Of a stretch of 64,000 bases of DNA, positions 37,954 to 55,767 are shown piece after piece (within the stretch, counting starts at the first letter, position 1; each line of letters starts with the position of its first letter). The stretch is from Rotaria macrura. Its lineage: Eukaryota; Rotifera; Eurotatoria; Philodinida; Philodinidae. The stretch spans positions 24,240 to 88,239 of the forward strand of contig OENT01000586.1 in assembly GCA_900239685.1 (NCBI GenBank), written 5' to 3'. The translations under genes and the position numbers were made by a program. Under the pieces are notes generated by a model. The model was not told where the DNA came from. It was given only the letters and a program-made list of their open reading frames with translations, and searched no databases.

Positions 37954-38301
37954 TTTAAATAGATTTAAACATTTTTATTCAAATAAATAGATTATTCGGG
38001 TTTCTTTCCTTTTTTTGTTTTATTGACAAAAATGCAATCGATTATTTACATTCTCAGAATAATGTGAAAATTTCACGGATATATTGATGGATCACTCTAA
38101 GAAATTCATCCATGCTGTTTACAATTACCTATTATCAGTTGTATTGATAGTATTCAAATCTCTAAATTTAAACAAATTGAATTTCAAGTATTATTTGGAA
38201 ATATTTTCAGATCGCATAGTCATCTCATACTTGAATGTTGAACGATGATTATAAGTTTCATGCAAGTTTTTGACAAAAAAGCAGCATATGTTTATATTAA
38301 G

Positions 38302-38502
38302 AGAGGAAGACTTCTTCTTACCCGCGGTGGCACATATATTATAAAGTTCTGTTGTACGCACCGATGATTTTACTAGATGGCGCCACATTGGCTGCCTTTT
38401 ATTGTACACTACAACGAGTATGGCGATAATTTTCGAAATTATCGAGGCACAACAGAACTGAAAGATGTATATGTTGTTGTCGGATAGAGAAAGTCTTCTT
38501 CT
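38302..38502. mobile_element. Foldback MITE-like element (about 200 bp)
   Basis: The left end (AGAGGAAGACTT... to AGTTCTGTTGTAC) and the complement of the right end (AGAAGAAGACTT... to AGTTCTGTTGTGC) align over nearly 60 bases with a few mismatches, including a perfect 11-mer AGTTCTGTTGT. The arms continue inward through GAT-ATTT-like sequence, so most of the element can fold on itself; a small hairpin (GATAATTT...AAATTATC) sits in the right arm. It is non-coding. The target duplication is unclear, so the superfamily is undetermined. Confidence 0.6.
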
Positions 38503-39360
38503 ATACATCTACATATATCCTGCCTTTTGGTCAAAACCTTATAATCGCTGTTGATTATATAATTTTATCCTACATAATGTATCGATTTCGATATTTAAGA
38601 ATATATATATGTTTTAAGTACGAAAGTTTGGACCTGTCACATGATTAAGTATTTCTAGTATTCATGATCTAGAAAAAATATTTCGCTTGCATTTAAGTGA
38701 TATTTTTTGATTTCAATTCCTTTGTTCGATAACTAAATAGTAATGATGAATTATTTCTTCACTTTGAATAAACATTTTGAAATCACTAATACATAATATA
38801 ATCGAAAATGTTTCTTTTCAATTTTTTATGACATAGTACTTGTAAAAAAATAAAAAGCATGACATCATTATATTTATTTTGAAATGAATCATTCACTACT
38901 GTATATTTTTGTTGCATTATTATTAATCAAGAAGAAGATTTATAGAAACAAATTATCATACGAAACATTACATCACTACTTCGATGATCTGAATTTTTTA
39001 AATTGATATTTTTTCTTTAGAAATATTAAAAACAATACCTGGATGAATAAAAGCCGAAGGATACACTCTTTTTGCTACACTTTCATACAATAGAAGTAAT
39101 TACTTCGAGTTTAACTACATCTGATACATTTGACTTGGCCTCAAACCCGTCAAAAAAACATTCAAGTTACATCAACATTAAACATTAGTGTGAACGATTT
39201 CTTGAAAATAAGGACAACTAAAATTTCGTTGCTATAGCAGTAGTGTGATGTCCTATCTCGAATTCAGTATGCTCCAATATTAAGAGATTTATGTGATTAA
39301 ATATATTATGTAGTTATTTCATTTCCAATAATGAATTAAATCATATGATCATTCATTTGT

Positions 39361-39376
39361 ATATATATATATATAT
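39361..39376. repeat. AT dinucleotide microsatellite
   Basis: Eight AT units in an intergenic region. Similar TA-rich tracts occur near 39920, 42529, 48314, 49256 and 53905. Confidence 0.8.
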
Positions 39377-40018
39377 GTAATAACTTCTTGACTATAACTA
39401 TTATAAAAAAATCAATTTAAAAAATTCGAAACTATTTGATATTATGATATCTTTTGACGACAATTATAAACTTTGTAACATTAAGTCGACTATAAGCATT
39501 ATTACCCATCATAAATATGTCACATTTAATAAAATCATTGCTCAATATATCAGCTAGTTTTTTTTTTATTATGAAGAGAAATAAAAAAGCCTAGCCACTT
39601 TTCAGTGATCGTATATAAATACATCTATTGCTGTTGTTTTAAATCATGAACAATGACAAAAATCTGATCGAAAACTGAGAATTTTGTATGTAGAATAATA
39701 TTTCAAAATCATGTACTTGTTTCGATACGATTTTGCCTATTTCGCAATACATTAGATACAATAGAGCATAACCCAAATATTCAACATCACGTAGGACTCG
39801 AATTGAGACACATTCATTTTTATATCTTGTGTTCTTTTCAATTGGAGAAATCAATGTTCATCTCATATTTTTAATGATGTTTCCATCGATAATTCTTTGT
39901 TGAAATTACTATTGCATGATATATATATATATATCTCACATAGAAGCAATCATTGATTTCTTGTATCCTATTGAAATATGATCGAAAGTTTCTTGATACA
40001 ATCAAATGTATTTTTAAT

Positions 40019-43000
40019 TCAAACAGACAAGTTTACATCAATAAAACATTTTATAGCTTCGGTCAATTCATCGAATGTAGGTCGTTCGTTTTCATCTTTT
40101 GATAAACAAAGTTGAAATAATGCTGAACGTTCTGCATTGTGTGTATGATTCATTTTCAACTGAAATAAATACATATGACATGCAAGTTCACCAAATGCGT
40201 ATACATCCGTTTTTTCCGATGGAATTTCATTCGATAATATTTCCGATACTGTATCGCCGATATTAGTTACTTTAACGAGAATATCTTCTTGTACATCACT
40301 TAAACGATAAACTAATACGTTATCAGCGGTAAGGTTGCCATGAATAATTTTAGACTTATGAAGATGTTGAACACCTGAAGCTATTTGATACAGTATTTCG
40401 TCAAGAATATTCACCGATAATGTTTCATGAACACTATTCAATACTTGAGCAAGTGTTTGTCCAGCTGCACGTTCTTGTACAAGAAGAATACCGGGGCCAT
40501 CATGTAGAACTCTACCCAAGACTCGAACTGTATTATTATGTATTCCAATTTTACAATTGATATCAGCAACTTTTTCTGCATTGGCACCAGTTAACTGAAT
40601 AATATCAATATTAGAATCGTTTGATGAAGCATTTATTTTAATCCATTCTCCTCGATAATATGCTTTTGTAGCCATTGTCATAAAAGCTACTTGATTGGTT
40701 TTTTTCACGTCAACATCGAGTTTATATTTGTAAAGAGAATTTTTTCGTCGACACTCATCACGAAAATCATCGACCATTTTTTTCACTAAACGATTTGGAT
40801 TCAAGTTATCGATGTACATCGATTCACGTGTTATAGGACTGATTCTTTCCTTTTGTAGCCAACGAGTAATTGCGTCTCGTTCATATGTATGCCCGTCAGT
40901 GGCCACAACAGGATCACGAAAGAGTGTCGCCGCTATTGGACAAAGAAGTTCATTCCGTACAATATGACCTTCAGTCGGCGATGGACTACGTTCGCGAGGT
41001 GGTGCACTTGGTATGATTGGGGATTGAAATACTGAAACTCTACGATGCCGCCGTACAGGAGCGGAATGAATCCGTTGATTCGTTCGTCTTCGTATAGCAT
41101 TTGGATTTTGGGAGCATATTAACTAATAGAATAAAAAAACAAGCAAGACATTTATCAACACATGACATGAATATATTATTACTATTCAAATCAATATTAA
41201 TAGTAAATGAAAAATAGACAATGCTGCATGAAAATAAAACACAATAGTAATACTATATCATCGATCGAATAGCAGAAGTATTGTATGAATGATGAATTTA
41301 CTGTGAATAAAGAATTTTTTCGTATTTTCTTACAGTAAGAGAATCAAATAGCACGGTAAAAAGAAAACAAAATTCTCATCAACATCTCGTATCTCTACGA
41401 AGGAAAAGTACAATTTCTCAAGCGATGACAGATTTTATTTATACTTGATGAGTTTTGGTAGTGAACTTTAATCTTACTGTTCCGTGTTGTGTTCAACTCT
41501 TGAAAAAAGCAAGAATTTTTCCCGAACATGAATCATAATGAAAATTCAATTCTATAAAAATCTGTTCTTATAAATTTCATGCACATTAATAGATATTCAA
41601 GAAACTATGTTTATTATGATGACTTCACAGATGGCACATGTTTATAATAGATAAGATTACTGTGACGAGACTTTGAATCTTTAAGTTTCTACTTTGAATA
41701 CAAGATATTCACACATATCAATCTACGTTTTTATTGAAACATTTTAAAATATATACTATTGAATACAATTAATTCTTGAAGTTTAGTGTTTGCTTTGTTT
41801 TTCATACGAGATCGTTGAATATCTTCATAAATTGTCTTTTCGAGACTTGCATTGATTTTGAGTAATCTATATTAAAAATATCTTCATCGAACTCATTCTT
41901 GTATGTTCTAGTCAATACATACACTCGAATATTATTTTATTTAGTATTACTTCCGACATGTAGTGGTGCATGCATATTTTCATAAGTGATTCATGTTGGC
42001 AAGTAAGATGAAGTTTGCCATTATAATTTTGAATGATGTTTAGAATACTATTGACATGGATGTCAAATATAAAGTACGTAAATGAAAAGTTTCGGTGTTT
42101 TAATTTGAAGTATTTTGAAAGTATTGCACAAAAAAAATTTTTTCCACGTTAGATTTTCTAGTATTTTAACATTTTCATTTTGCAGAATTTGACGAGACTC
42201 GATAGAGTGAATCAAAGAAAATTCGAATAAGTTTTCATACATTGAATGGTTTCTCTCTTGAAAAGCTGCATCAATAGAAATTAATGTCATTTTAAACATA
42301 CGAAATTTTTCAAAATAACACTAATCATAATGATTTGGGATTAACTGTTTATTTTTAAACATTCTTCTTGACATGAAACAAAGCTCTAGAATATATAACA
42401 TAGCAAAATAACTGTATTCTAACAATAAACAACATCTTAGCTATCTGTCATAATAGTGTAAACAAACCGTATGAATGTGACGTTCTTTTTTCAGGTGATG
42501 TGAAATTCAAGGTCTTCTATTTATATATATACATATATATATATGCATGGATGGACCAAATTAATGCCTAAAACTAAATGATTACTTTCATAGAAATCCT
42601 TATCAATGAAATGCAAATCAATAGTTTTAACTTAATAACGTTATTTCAATACGATTTTCATCGATAAAAATTCTTGAAATAACGAAAATTCGATCCTAAA
42701 TATTGATTGTAAATACCTGTCAAAATGATCTTATTTATTATTCAGACATCATCGTAGGTGAAAATCAATATTTTCTTTTAATTTATAAAAGTAAAATATA
42801 ACATGCCTACGTCAATATGTCTTCTACAAGGATTAACGAACAGAATATGTGCAATTTCCATGACGCTGATATTTCGTTTTTCAAGTAATCTTATTTAAAA
42901 AACTAACTAAAGGGAAATCTAGAGCCAACTTACTTGATGATGAATAAAAGCATGTGTCGTTTGTTGTAATTGGCAAAACTCGCATGGTATCATATTCGCA

Positions 43001-43369
43001 GGTGTATCTTGAACTTCATCCGAGGATGATCTATGAACAAGAAATAAAACTCGATAAACGCTGACTGTTTTCCTCTTCATTCTACGTATCTTACTCGATC
43101 GGTGGCACTGGCTCGAACACACTGTCAGTCTCGTCGTCATCATCATCATCATCAGATACATTTGATGGCACCTGAAATTAACATGAAAATTAAAAGATTT
43201 ACATCATATTTTCGCTAGACTTTGTTTTACCTACCGTCGGAGATACATATGAATGATGAGAAGTATAGTGATAAGAACTATTACTACGTACGAAGTTTAC
43301 TGTAATTGACTTAGCTTGGCTCAATTTTCTTTCAATTTTCTTCAAGGATCGACGAAGCTGTCGTTTCAT
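40019..43369 (-). CDS. Zinc-finger, U-box and pseudokinase fusion protein
   Basis: Exons 43235-43369, 43095-43171, 42934-43030 and 40019-41122 give 470 residues; intron 3 is 1.8 kb. N-terminus: a basic helix (MKRQLRRSLKKIERKL), an acidic run of seven aspartates, then a small finger, CEFC at 87-90 with histidines at 101-102 and Cys106 (C2HC, TRAF/XAF1 style) that spans the long intron. An arginine-rich linker leads to a U-box (NELLCPIAATLFRDPVVATD from residue 160, then GHTYERDAITRWL), the E2-binding fold of one class of ubiquitin ligases. The C-terminal 230 residues look like a protein kinase. They include IASGVQHLHKSKIIHGNLTADN, a KTDVYAFGELACHM segment and DENERPTFDEL. But the VAIK lysine is not found, HRD reads HGN and DFG reads NIG, so catalysis is unlikely. 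It may be a ligase whose pseudokinase domain recruits a substrate or senses a signal. Plant U-box kinases usually have the reverse order. Confidence 0.85.
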
Positions 43370-45557
43370 TTTTCAAGGGCAAAGCAAATTCCTCAATGCA
43401 AAAAATAACTACAAAAAACAAGTGAAATTAAGACAGTGAATTTTTTTTTTAAATGATTCGCAGGAGAATAATATTGGCTGTCTTATTTTGCGTCAAAGAA
43501 AAAAAAAGAGAGAAGGTGAGAGAGAGGAAGAGAAAGGCCAACGCATTTTTTTTATTTTTTGCATGATTCAACCAGTTTTGTTCTTAAATAATAGCTGCCG
43601 TAACACGTCATGAGAACAGCAGAAGAAAAAAACGAAATGTTTAAGCAAATAAAAAGGTCATTCTCTATCTCATAAAAGAATACTTTTAACTACCATTGCT
43701 TTCAGGCAAAAAGGCAGGGAACCTATTCATCTTTTCCCATTAAAAAATACTTATGTGTAGCACATTTGAATTACTGATTGCTTCGAAAAGAATCTTATAT
43801 GTTACGATCCCATCGTTAGTATGACGTAAATAGACGAAAAACAAATTTAATGCCATAAAATTGATGCTATCGAATAAGTTAGGCAATGCAACTACGAAAA
43901 AAAAACATGATATTACTAATAAATGCAATATTCAAGGATTTGAATGGTTTACTCTAATTTCTATATTTTTCACTACAAAAGTTAATATCTACTTCTGAAT
44001 AGTGCCTAGTTATATTGCTTTCCTCTCATGAAACGAAAGAAAATATTTTTCAATTCAGATGTAATACTTCTTTCGTATTCCTTAATGACGTGTAAATAAA
44101 TATGTCCCAAGTATTACACGAAATAATGTTTTTTCCTCCGACGTATGCATGATGCGTCAAAGTCATCAATTTGAAAGTTGTTTGTCTCATTATTTCGAAA
44201 CTCATCGTAGAGACAAGAGATAATGATTACATCACCTATTCTCATCTTTTTTTCCTTCTAGACATACATTGGACTCGGACATATTTTCTATTCAATAGAA
44301 TATCGTATGTCCCGTGGTTAATCAAGCTGTTCGACATTACTACTTGGTCATTCTGATCTTAGCGTCATATCTATTATGAAGATTGAATTTCATGCACAAC
44401 GACTTTTTGTCAAAACGATCGAATGAATATTTGAATCTATTATTTTTTGAATGAAAAAAAATAGAAATAAATGATCGGAAATGATATTGATCCTTCGTTG
44501 ACTTGCATTATTTACTTTTCTTTCTTCGTATCAATGAGAAATCAAAGCAACACAATAGAATTCATTCGTGTATGGTGAGAAGCATGCTGACATATCCGAT
44601 AGTATTCTACATTTCTTTTTCCTTTACAAATCGTATCAAATTTACAAATCGATTATGTAAACAGATTTTCTTCTTTTCCTTTTATGAAACGATATCTAAT
44701 CATTATATTTAATAAATAATTGTGTTTGATTCTCCTTGAACTAAATGTCATAACTAACCCTAAAGTCAAATAATTAAAGAGAGTGTTAACAGAGATCGTT
44801 TCAGTTGATGAACTGCAACGATAAACAAACAACCACGACACGTGTGCCTATCATCATCATGATTTCATGTTTTGTGTTGTGTTATTACACATATGTACAG
44901 CTAATTGGTCCCATATATGCATGTTTTTGATAAACATGCGTTCTCCCGTGTGCATATTTTGTTGCATCATCAATATAGCTGTTAGACTTCCTTTTATTTC
45001 TTTTTTCTTTTTGCAATCTATATAACATTATTTTTTCTACTCTGGTTTTTATTTATTCGAACAAACCGTTTTATTCATTATAATATCGCAAACGAACATC
45101 ACCCAAAGCAAATGAAGACGATGGGTGGGATTATAAATCTTCTCATTGAACGCATACTTTGTTTGTTCAGAGACAGAATCAAGGGTACTTTGATCCGTTT
45201 CGTATTTGACACTCGCTTGCCATATAAACACACACGTTCAATCAATAAGAGAGGGAAAAAAGAGAAGAAAAAAAAACGAGTGATGGGCTAAACAACAGCA
45301 CATATACGTATATGAACTCTTTATTAAGAGGCACAAAAGAGAGAAACGTCTTTTCTCTTTTCGCTCTGTCTCTTTTTCCTTCTTTTCCTCTTTTTTTTCC
45401 TTCTTCTCTTCCGGAGAGAAGAAAAAAAAAAGAAGATCACAGTGTATGTATATGTAATCATAGTGTCTTGTCGAAGATCAATTAACTAGTAACTGGTCAA
45501 CGAGTCATTCGGATGTCGGTCAAGTGTTGTCTTGTCTATTTCAATTGATGTAATGGA
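43370..45557. other. Divergent promoter interval
   Basis: Separates the U-box gene start (minus) from the sulfotransferase start (plus), so both promoters are expected here. A pyrimidine-rich stretch occupies roughly 45345-45420. No coding region or named promoter motif is supported. Confidence 0.5.
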
Positions 45558-47483
45558 ATGATCTTAGTCATCATAATTGTTTGTATTCTATCAACAATAC
45601 TATCTTCATCCGAAGTAACAAATACCAGAAGAAGTCTTCCACAAGCCATTATTATCGGTGTGAAAAAGTGTGGTACACGAGCCTTATTAAAATTTCTATC
45701 GACACATCCAGCTGTAGCTGGTTCATCGACTGAAGCACATTTTTTTGATTCGCCAAGTCATTTTCAACTTGGTCTTGATTGGTACCGGTATGTAAATTTC
45801 TAGTGATCGTATTCTTGTCTTGCAATTTAACTGTAAATATCATTAGTTGAAACAACAGATAGATTAAAGTCATAGTCAGTCTCGAGAGTTTAGACGAGCG
45901 CGTCTATTCTTTTCAAGTGCACACATGCGCATGCGCATAAGGGATGGGACGAATAAAGTATACGAGCGAGTCTATTCAAGCATGCATAATGATCTCTATC
46001 ATTAGAGAGAACAAGAATGACAGTGACTGCTAACATCAATAATTTACTTGAGTAGAATGTTCGGTAATATGCCTAGCATGAAATCGATTTTCCTTGTAGA
46101 TTATTTCTATACATTAAATATAAAATAGTGCAAAGATTTGTCTTGCATGTTTCATTCTATGTAATCGAAACTTCCCTACAGGCAAACTATTTCAATGTAT
46201 TATTATTATTCTTATATAGACAATGGAGAAGAAAAAAAATCGATACGACACGCGAACGTTAAGGTTTTTATGTAAAATAGATTGCGCAGATGTGCTTTTT
46301 TTGATCGCATCAGGTGGGCGGCAAATTTTAATTGAAAAAAACAAAAAAAAATCATTGAATCGAATAATAGAATGGATAGAAGATCAATATACACGCAACA
46401 GTAAAAGCATTCAACTAGAAATAAAAATTCGAGTGCAATCACGTTCAGTCGAATAGAATTTTTGTCTGTACAAAAAAATTTTAAAAGTAAAAGTTTTTGC
46501 GTTAGACTCTCTTCATACTAAGAATCATATGACTAGGGGGGTTTTTTTTTCCAATGTCGATTTGATCTCTAGGAAAGTAAAAACAGTAGAGAAATTAGTT
46601 AAATTCATTATTGACAATTCACAACAGGAGGTTAATACTGAAATTGATCAGAGGGTAGAAAACAAAAAGGTGTGCCGATGCGAATAGGAAACATTCGCTT
46701 CATTTCCTTGTCTTTATCTTATCATCATCACAGTATGACGTCTTGTATATTTGTTGCTTCTGTTTTCTCATTTATCATCAATGAAGATCATAATCGTATA
46801 ATTGAACGATTACACCTTGAGAAAAGAACTATGTCGAATGATTGATGACTATTGTCTTATTTGATTTTTTTGTTCTCCCTTGTTCTAGAAGTCAAATGCC
46901 AATCATAAAAGATAGCCAAAATTTAACAATAGAAAAAACTCCACATTATTTTATTGATAGAAAAACACCAGCACGTATAGCAGATCTATTGCCAAATGTA
47001 AAATTAATCGTAATTTTACGAGATCCAACTGTACGAGCTGTAAGTGATTATGTACAAATAAGAAGTCGTCATGAATTCTATCCAACATTCGATGAATTTG
47101 TTTCGATGACGAATTTCACAAGTTGGACACCAATTAAAATTGGTTGCTATGTTATATATCTACGTCGTTGGTTAAAATATTTTCCATTGGAACGTATACA
47201 TTTTGTCGACGGTGAAAATCTTATTCAACGACCATGGCAAGAACTTGAATCTGTACAAAAATTTTTAAATATATCAAATTATATTCGACAAGAACATTTT
47301 TATTTTAATTCAAACAAACGTGGCTTTCCTTGCATTAAAGAACCAAACGGATGTTTAGGTTCATCGAAAGGACGACAACATCCAACAATATCGAACGATA
47401 CACGAGAAAAATTGAAAAATCTCTATTCAACATGTAATCAACAATTGAAACAACTTGCACAAATAAATTTCTCTTGGCTTTAA
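45558..47483 (+). CDS. HS3ST: Heparan sulfate glucosamine 3-O-sulfotransferase-like enzyme
   Basis: Exons 45558-45787 and 46889-47483, phase-2 intron of 1.1 kb, 274 residues. A short N-terminal hydrophobic anchor (MILVIIIVCILSTIL) indicates a type II Golgi protein or secreted form. The 5'-phosphosulfate loop is AIIIGVKKCGTRALLKFL. It is followed by EAHFFDSP with the acidic residue that serves as base in HS3STs, then IEKTPHYFIDRKTPARI, the 3'-phosphate loop VILRDPTVRAVSDY and the C-terminal GFPCIK...GCLGSSKGRQHP with the two disulfide cysteines. HS3STs transfer sulfate from PAPS to the 3-O position of glucosamine in heparan sulfate, creating protein-binding sites. All key motifs are intact. 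The Gly after the lysines of the loop is Cys here. A poly(A) hexamer lies at about 47573. The substrate subtype cannot be told from sequence. Confidence 0.92.
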
Positions 47484-49410
47484 AGAGGCAATCAAAAAGA
47501 AAGAGTGTTGTTATATGAAAGTGATGTAGAAACTTTTAAACTTTAACTATTTGTTATTTTTTTTCAGTACAAAATAAAAAAGAAAGAAACACAGGAGAAA
47601 CAAACAAGCATTGTTTTTTCTTTCGATCATTATCGATGTTTGTCTTAAACTATTTGTTATGAAAAGATTCTTCGATAGCAATTAATTTATTCAGTTCAAT
47701 TATCTTCTTCGTTTTCATCGTTACAATTTGTGATGTTCATCTTCATACGCTTATTTGCACATGCATATATACACTTTATCATTCACAACATTAGACAATA
47801 TAAGAACTCAGATGAAACGTTTTCGAATGATTAGTTTTATTCGAAAATTCACATGAATTGAAGTGTCAAATAAAAAATTATGTATCTAATATATTTAATC
47901 ATTCGAATGAATTTGTGAGGTGACAAATATAGATGACGAGAGGCATTATGTGCCATCTGCGTGTTTGAAACACAACAACATGTATCTTCTCTCTTTTTGT
48001 TTTATTATTTTGAATAAGGAAATGTAGTGTTCATTTAATAGAGAACGATAGTGATGCTTTCCAACTCTACATAGAAATTGACACATGTCGACAGTGAAAC
48101 AAACCAGTCAGCTGCCCGCCTCTTATCTACACACAAATGTACACACGCGATGAGCACAAGACATCAATGAACCATTTGCTCAATAAGAATAATGGCGGCA
48201 TGCTGATGCCCTAATGCTTCTTTTGTCATAATATACTGTTTGTCTTTCATTGTCAAGAGAATCAATTCAATTTAAGGATAGACAACTTCTGACATTTAGC
48301 GGAAAATACTTACATATATATATATATAAATCATCAATTTTTCCTACTGCTCTTGCATAGGAATTGGAGTAACACTACTTGAGGCAGGAATCTACTTTTA
48401 TGAAGAAAAGAAAAGAGGATCAATGCATAAGTCTAGACGTAAAATGAGTAAGCATACATTATTTTTTCTCGATTCCATAATACATTTTTTATTATGATGA
48501 AATTTCAAGTTGAACGATGAATCTAATGAGATTTAAATAACATTTGCTTTCTAATTTGAAGATTACGACTATAGATCGATTATTAAATGAAGCGTTGAGA
48601 CAAAAAAAAATAGATTATCTTCGTTTTGAATATTCTACGGGGAATACAACAGATCAAGATTGACTTAATATGAAAATGTAATTCGTTTTTATTTTGTTTA
48701 GGAAACATAACTTGACCTTTTGTCTTGAAAAGAGTTTCATTGACAGGCACACAATATTCTTTTAGCATCATTCGTCTTCCAGTTTGAACTTTTCCAATCG
48801 AATTCAATCGTCTAATTCGTTTCCTATCAGAATTAATCGTGTATTTTTGAACAGCATACTTATCTCTCTTGATGATCATAGTGATATGATAAATAAGAGA
48901 AGAAAAGTTCAAAAGGCACTAGTTAGTTTCTTCTTCTTCTTCTTCCATGATTTCCGATCGATCATTGTACACATAAATAAATCATTGTTGCACAGCTGGA
49001 TTTCACATTATACGTAACAAACATCATATGTTAAACAACAACAATCAAGTGTCTATTATCTATTTGTCTATAGTTAGTTTTTTTTTTGAAATAAAATCTC
49101 CTCTTTTTTCTAGAGTACTTAAAAAAAAGAGAGATAGACAAACAGAGACACATACGCGTATGTCATAACACACAACGAAAAAAGAAAAACAAAACACACA
49201 CACACACAATACAATGACTACGAAATCAAAACTACAGTGACATACAGACACACACATATATATATATCACCGGAACTCAACAAAAAACACAAATCTGTAT
49301 GTATAAATATGAGAAGTTTTATGCTGAAACGATAAATGTTTATGGATTTGATAAGATAACAGACGATAATATTAAGCATGATATAATTACAAAAGACGAA
49401 ATTCTATCAA
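47484..49410. other. Convergent intergenic interval
   Basis: 3' flanks of the sulfotransferase and KDM4 genes. A 109-codon minus-strand frame at 48583-48912 is fairly basic and hydrophobic but shows no family feature and is not called. A CA dinucleotide repeat lies at 49195-49208. Confidence 0.5.
49195..49208. repeat. CA dinucleotide microsatellite
   Basis: Seven CA units in the 3' flank of the KDM4 gene. Confidence 0.75.
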
Positions 49411-55560
<6,150 letters not shown>

Positions 55561-55767
55561 CTGTAATAAAAAATAAACCTATGCTGTTCATCGAATCATT
55601 TCTATTTCATTTTCTAACAAATAAAAATAAAAACAAACAAAAGGAAAAAAATAAGGGCAAACATCTAATAATTACTATTTTTACTCTTTTCCTTCATACA
55701 TATTCGTAGATATAATAGAAATAACAGCAACAACAAGAGAAGAACAAAACAATAAGAGCGTAAGAAT
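55561..55767 (-). promoter_or_regulatory. Short CHFR-KDM4 intergenic spacer with trans-splice-like acceptor
   Basis: Only 207 bp separate the CHFR stop from the KDM4 ATG on the same strand. In gene orientation the spacer is T-rich, has no canonical AATAAA hexamer, and ends in a pyrimidine-rich TTATTACAG placed directly against the ATG. This is the layout expected of a spliced-leader acceptor or of a 5' UTR intron ending at the start codon. Bdelloid rotifers are known to use spliced-leader trans-splicing; its use here is inference. Confidence 0.45.

Larger units (their letters stand above)
37954..40018. other. Convergent intergenic interval
   Basis: Between the ends of the TDP2-like gene and the U-box gene. 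It contains the foldback element at 38302-38502 and an AT microsatellite at 39361-39376. No gene is supported. Confidence 0.5.

Noticed and set aside
45345-45420. Pyrimidine-rich block upstream of the sulfotransferase as a promoter element
   Set aside because: Simple TTC/CTT-type low-complexity sequence; no core-promoter motif could be tied to it.
48583-48912. 109-codon minus-strand ORF
   Set aside because: No start context, domain or splice partner; composition typical of random frames in AT-rich 3' flanks.
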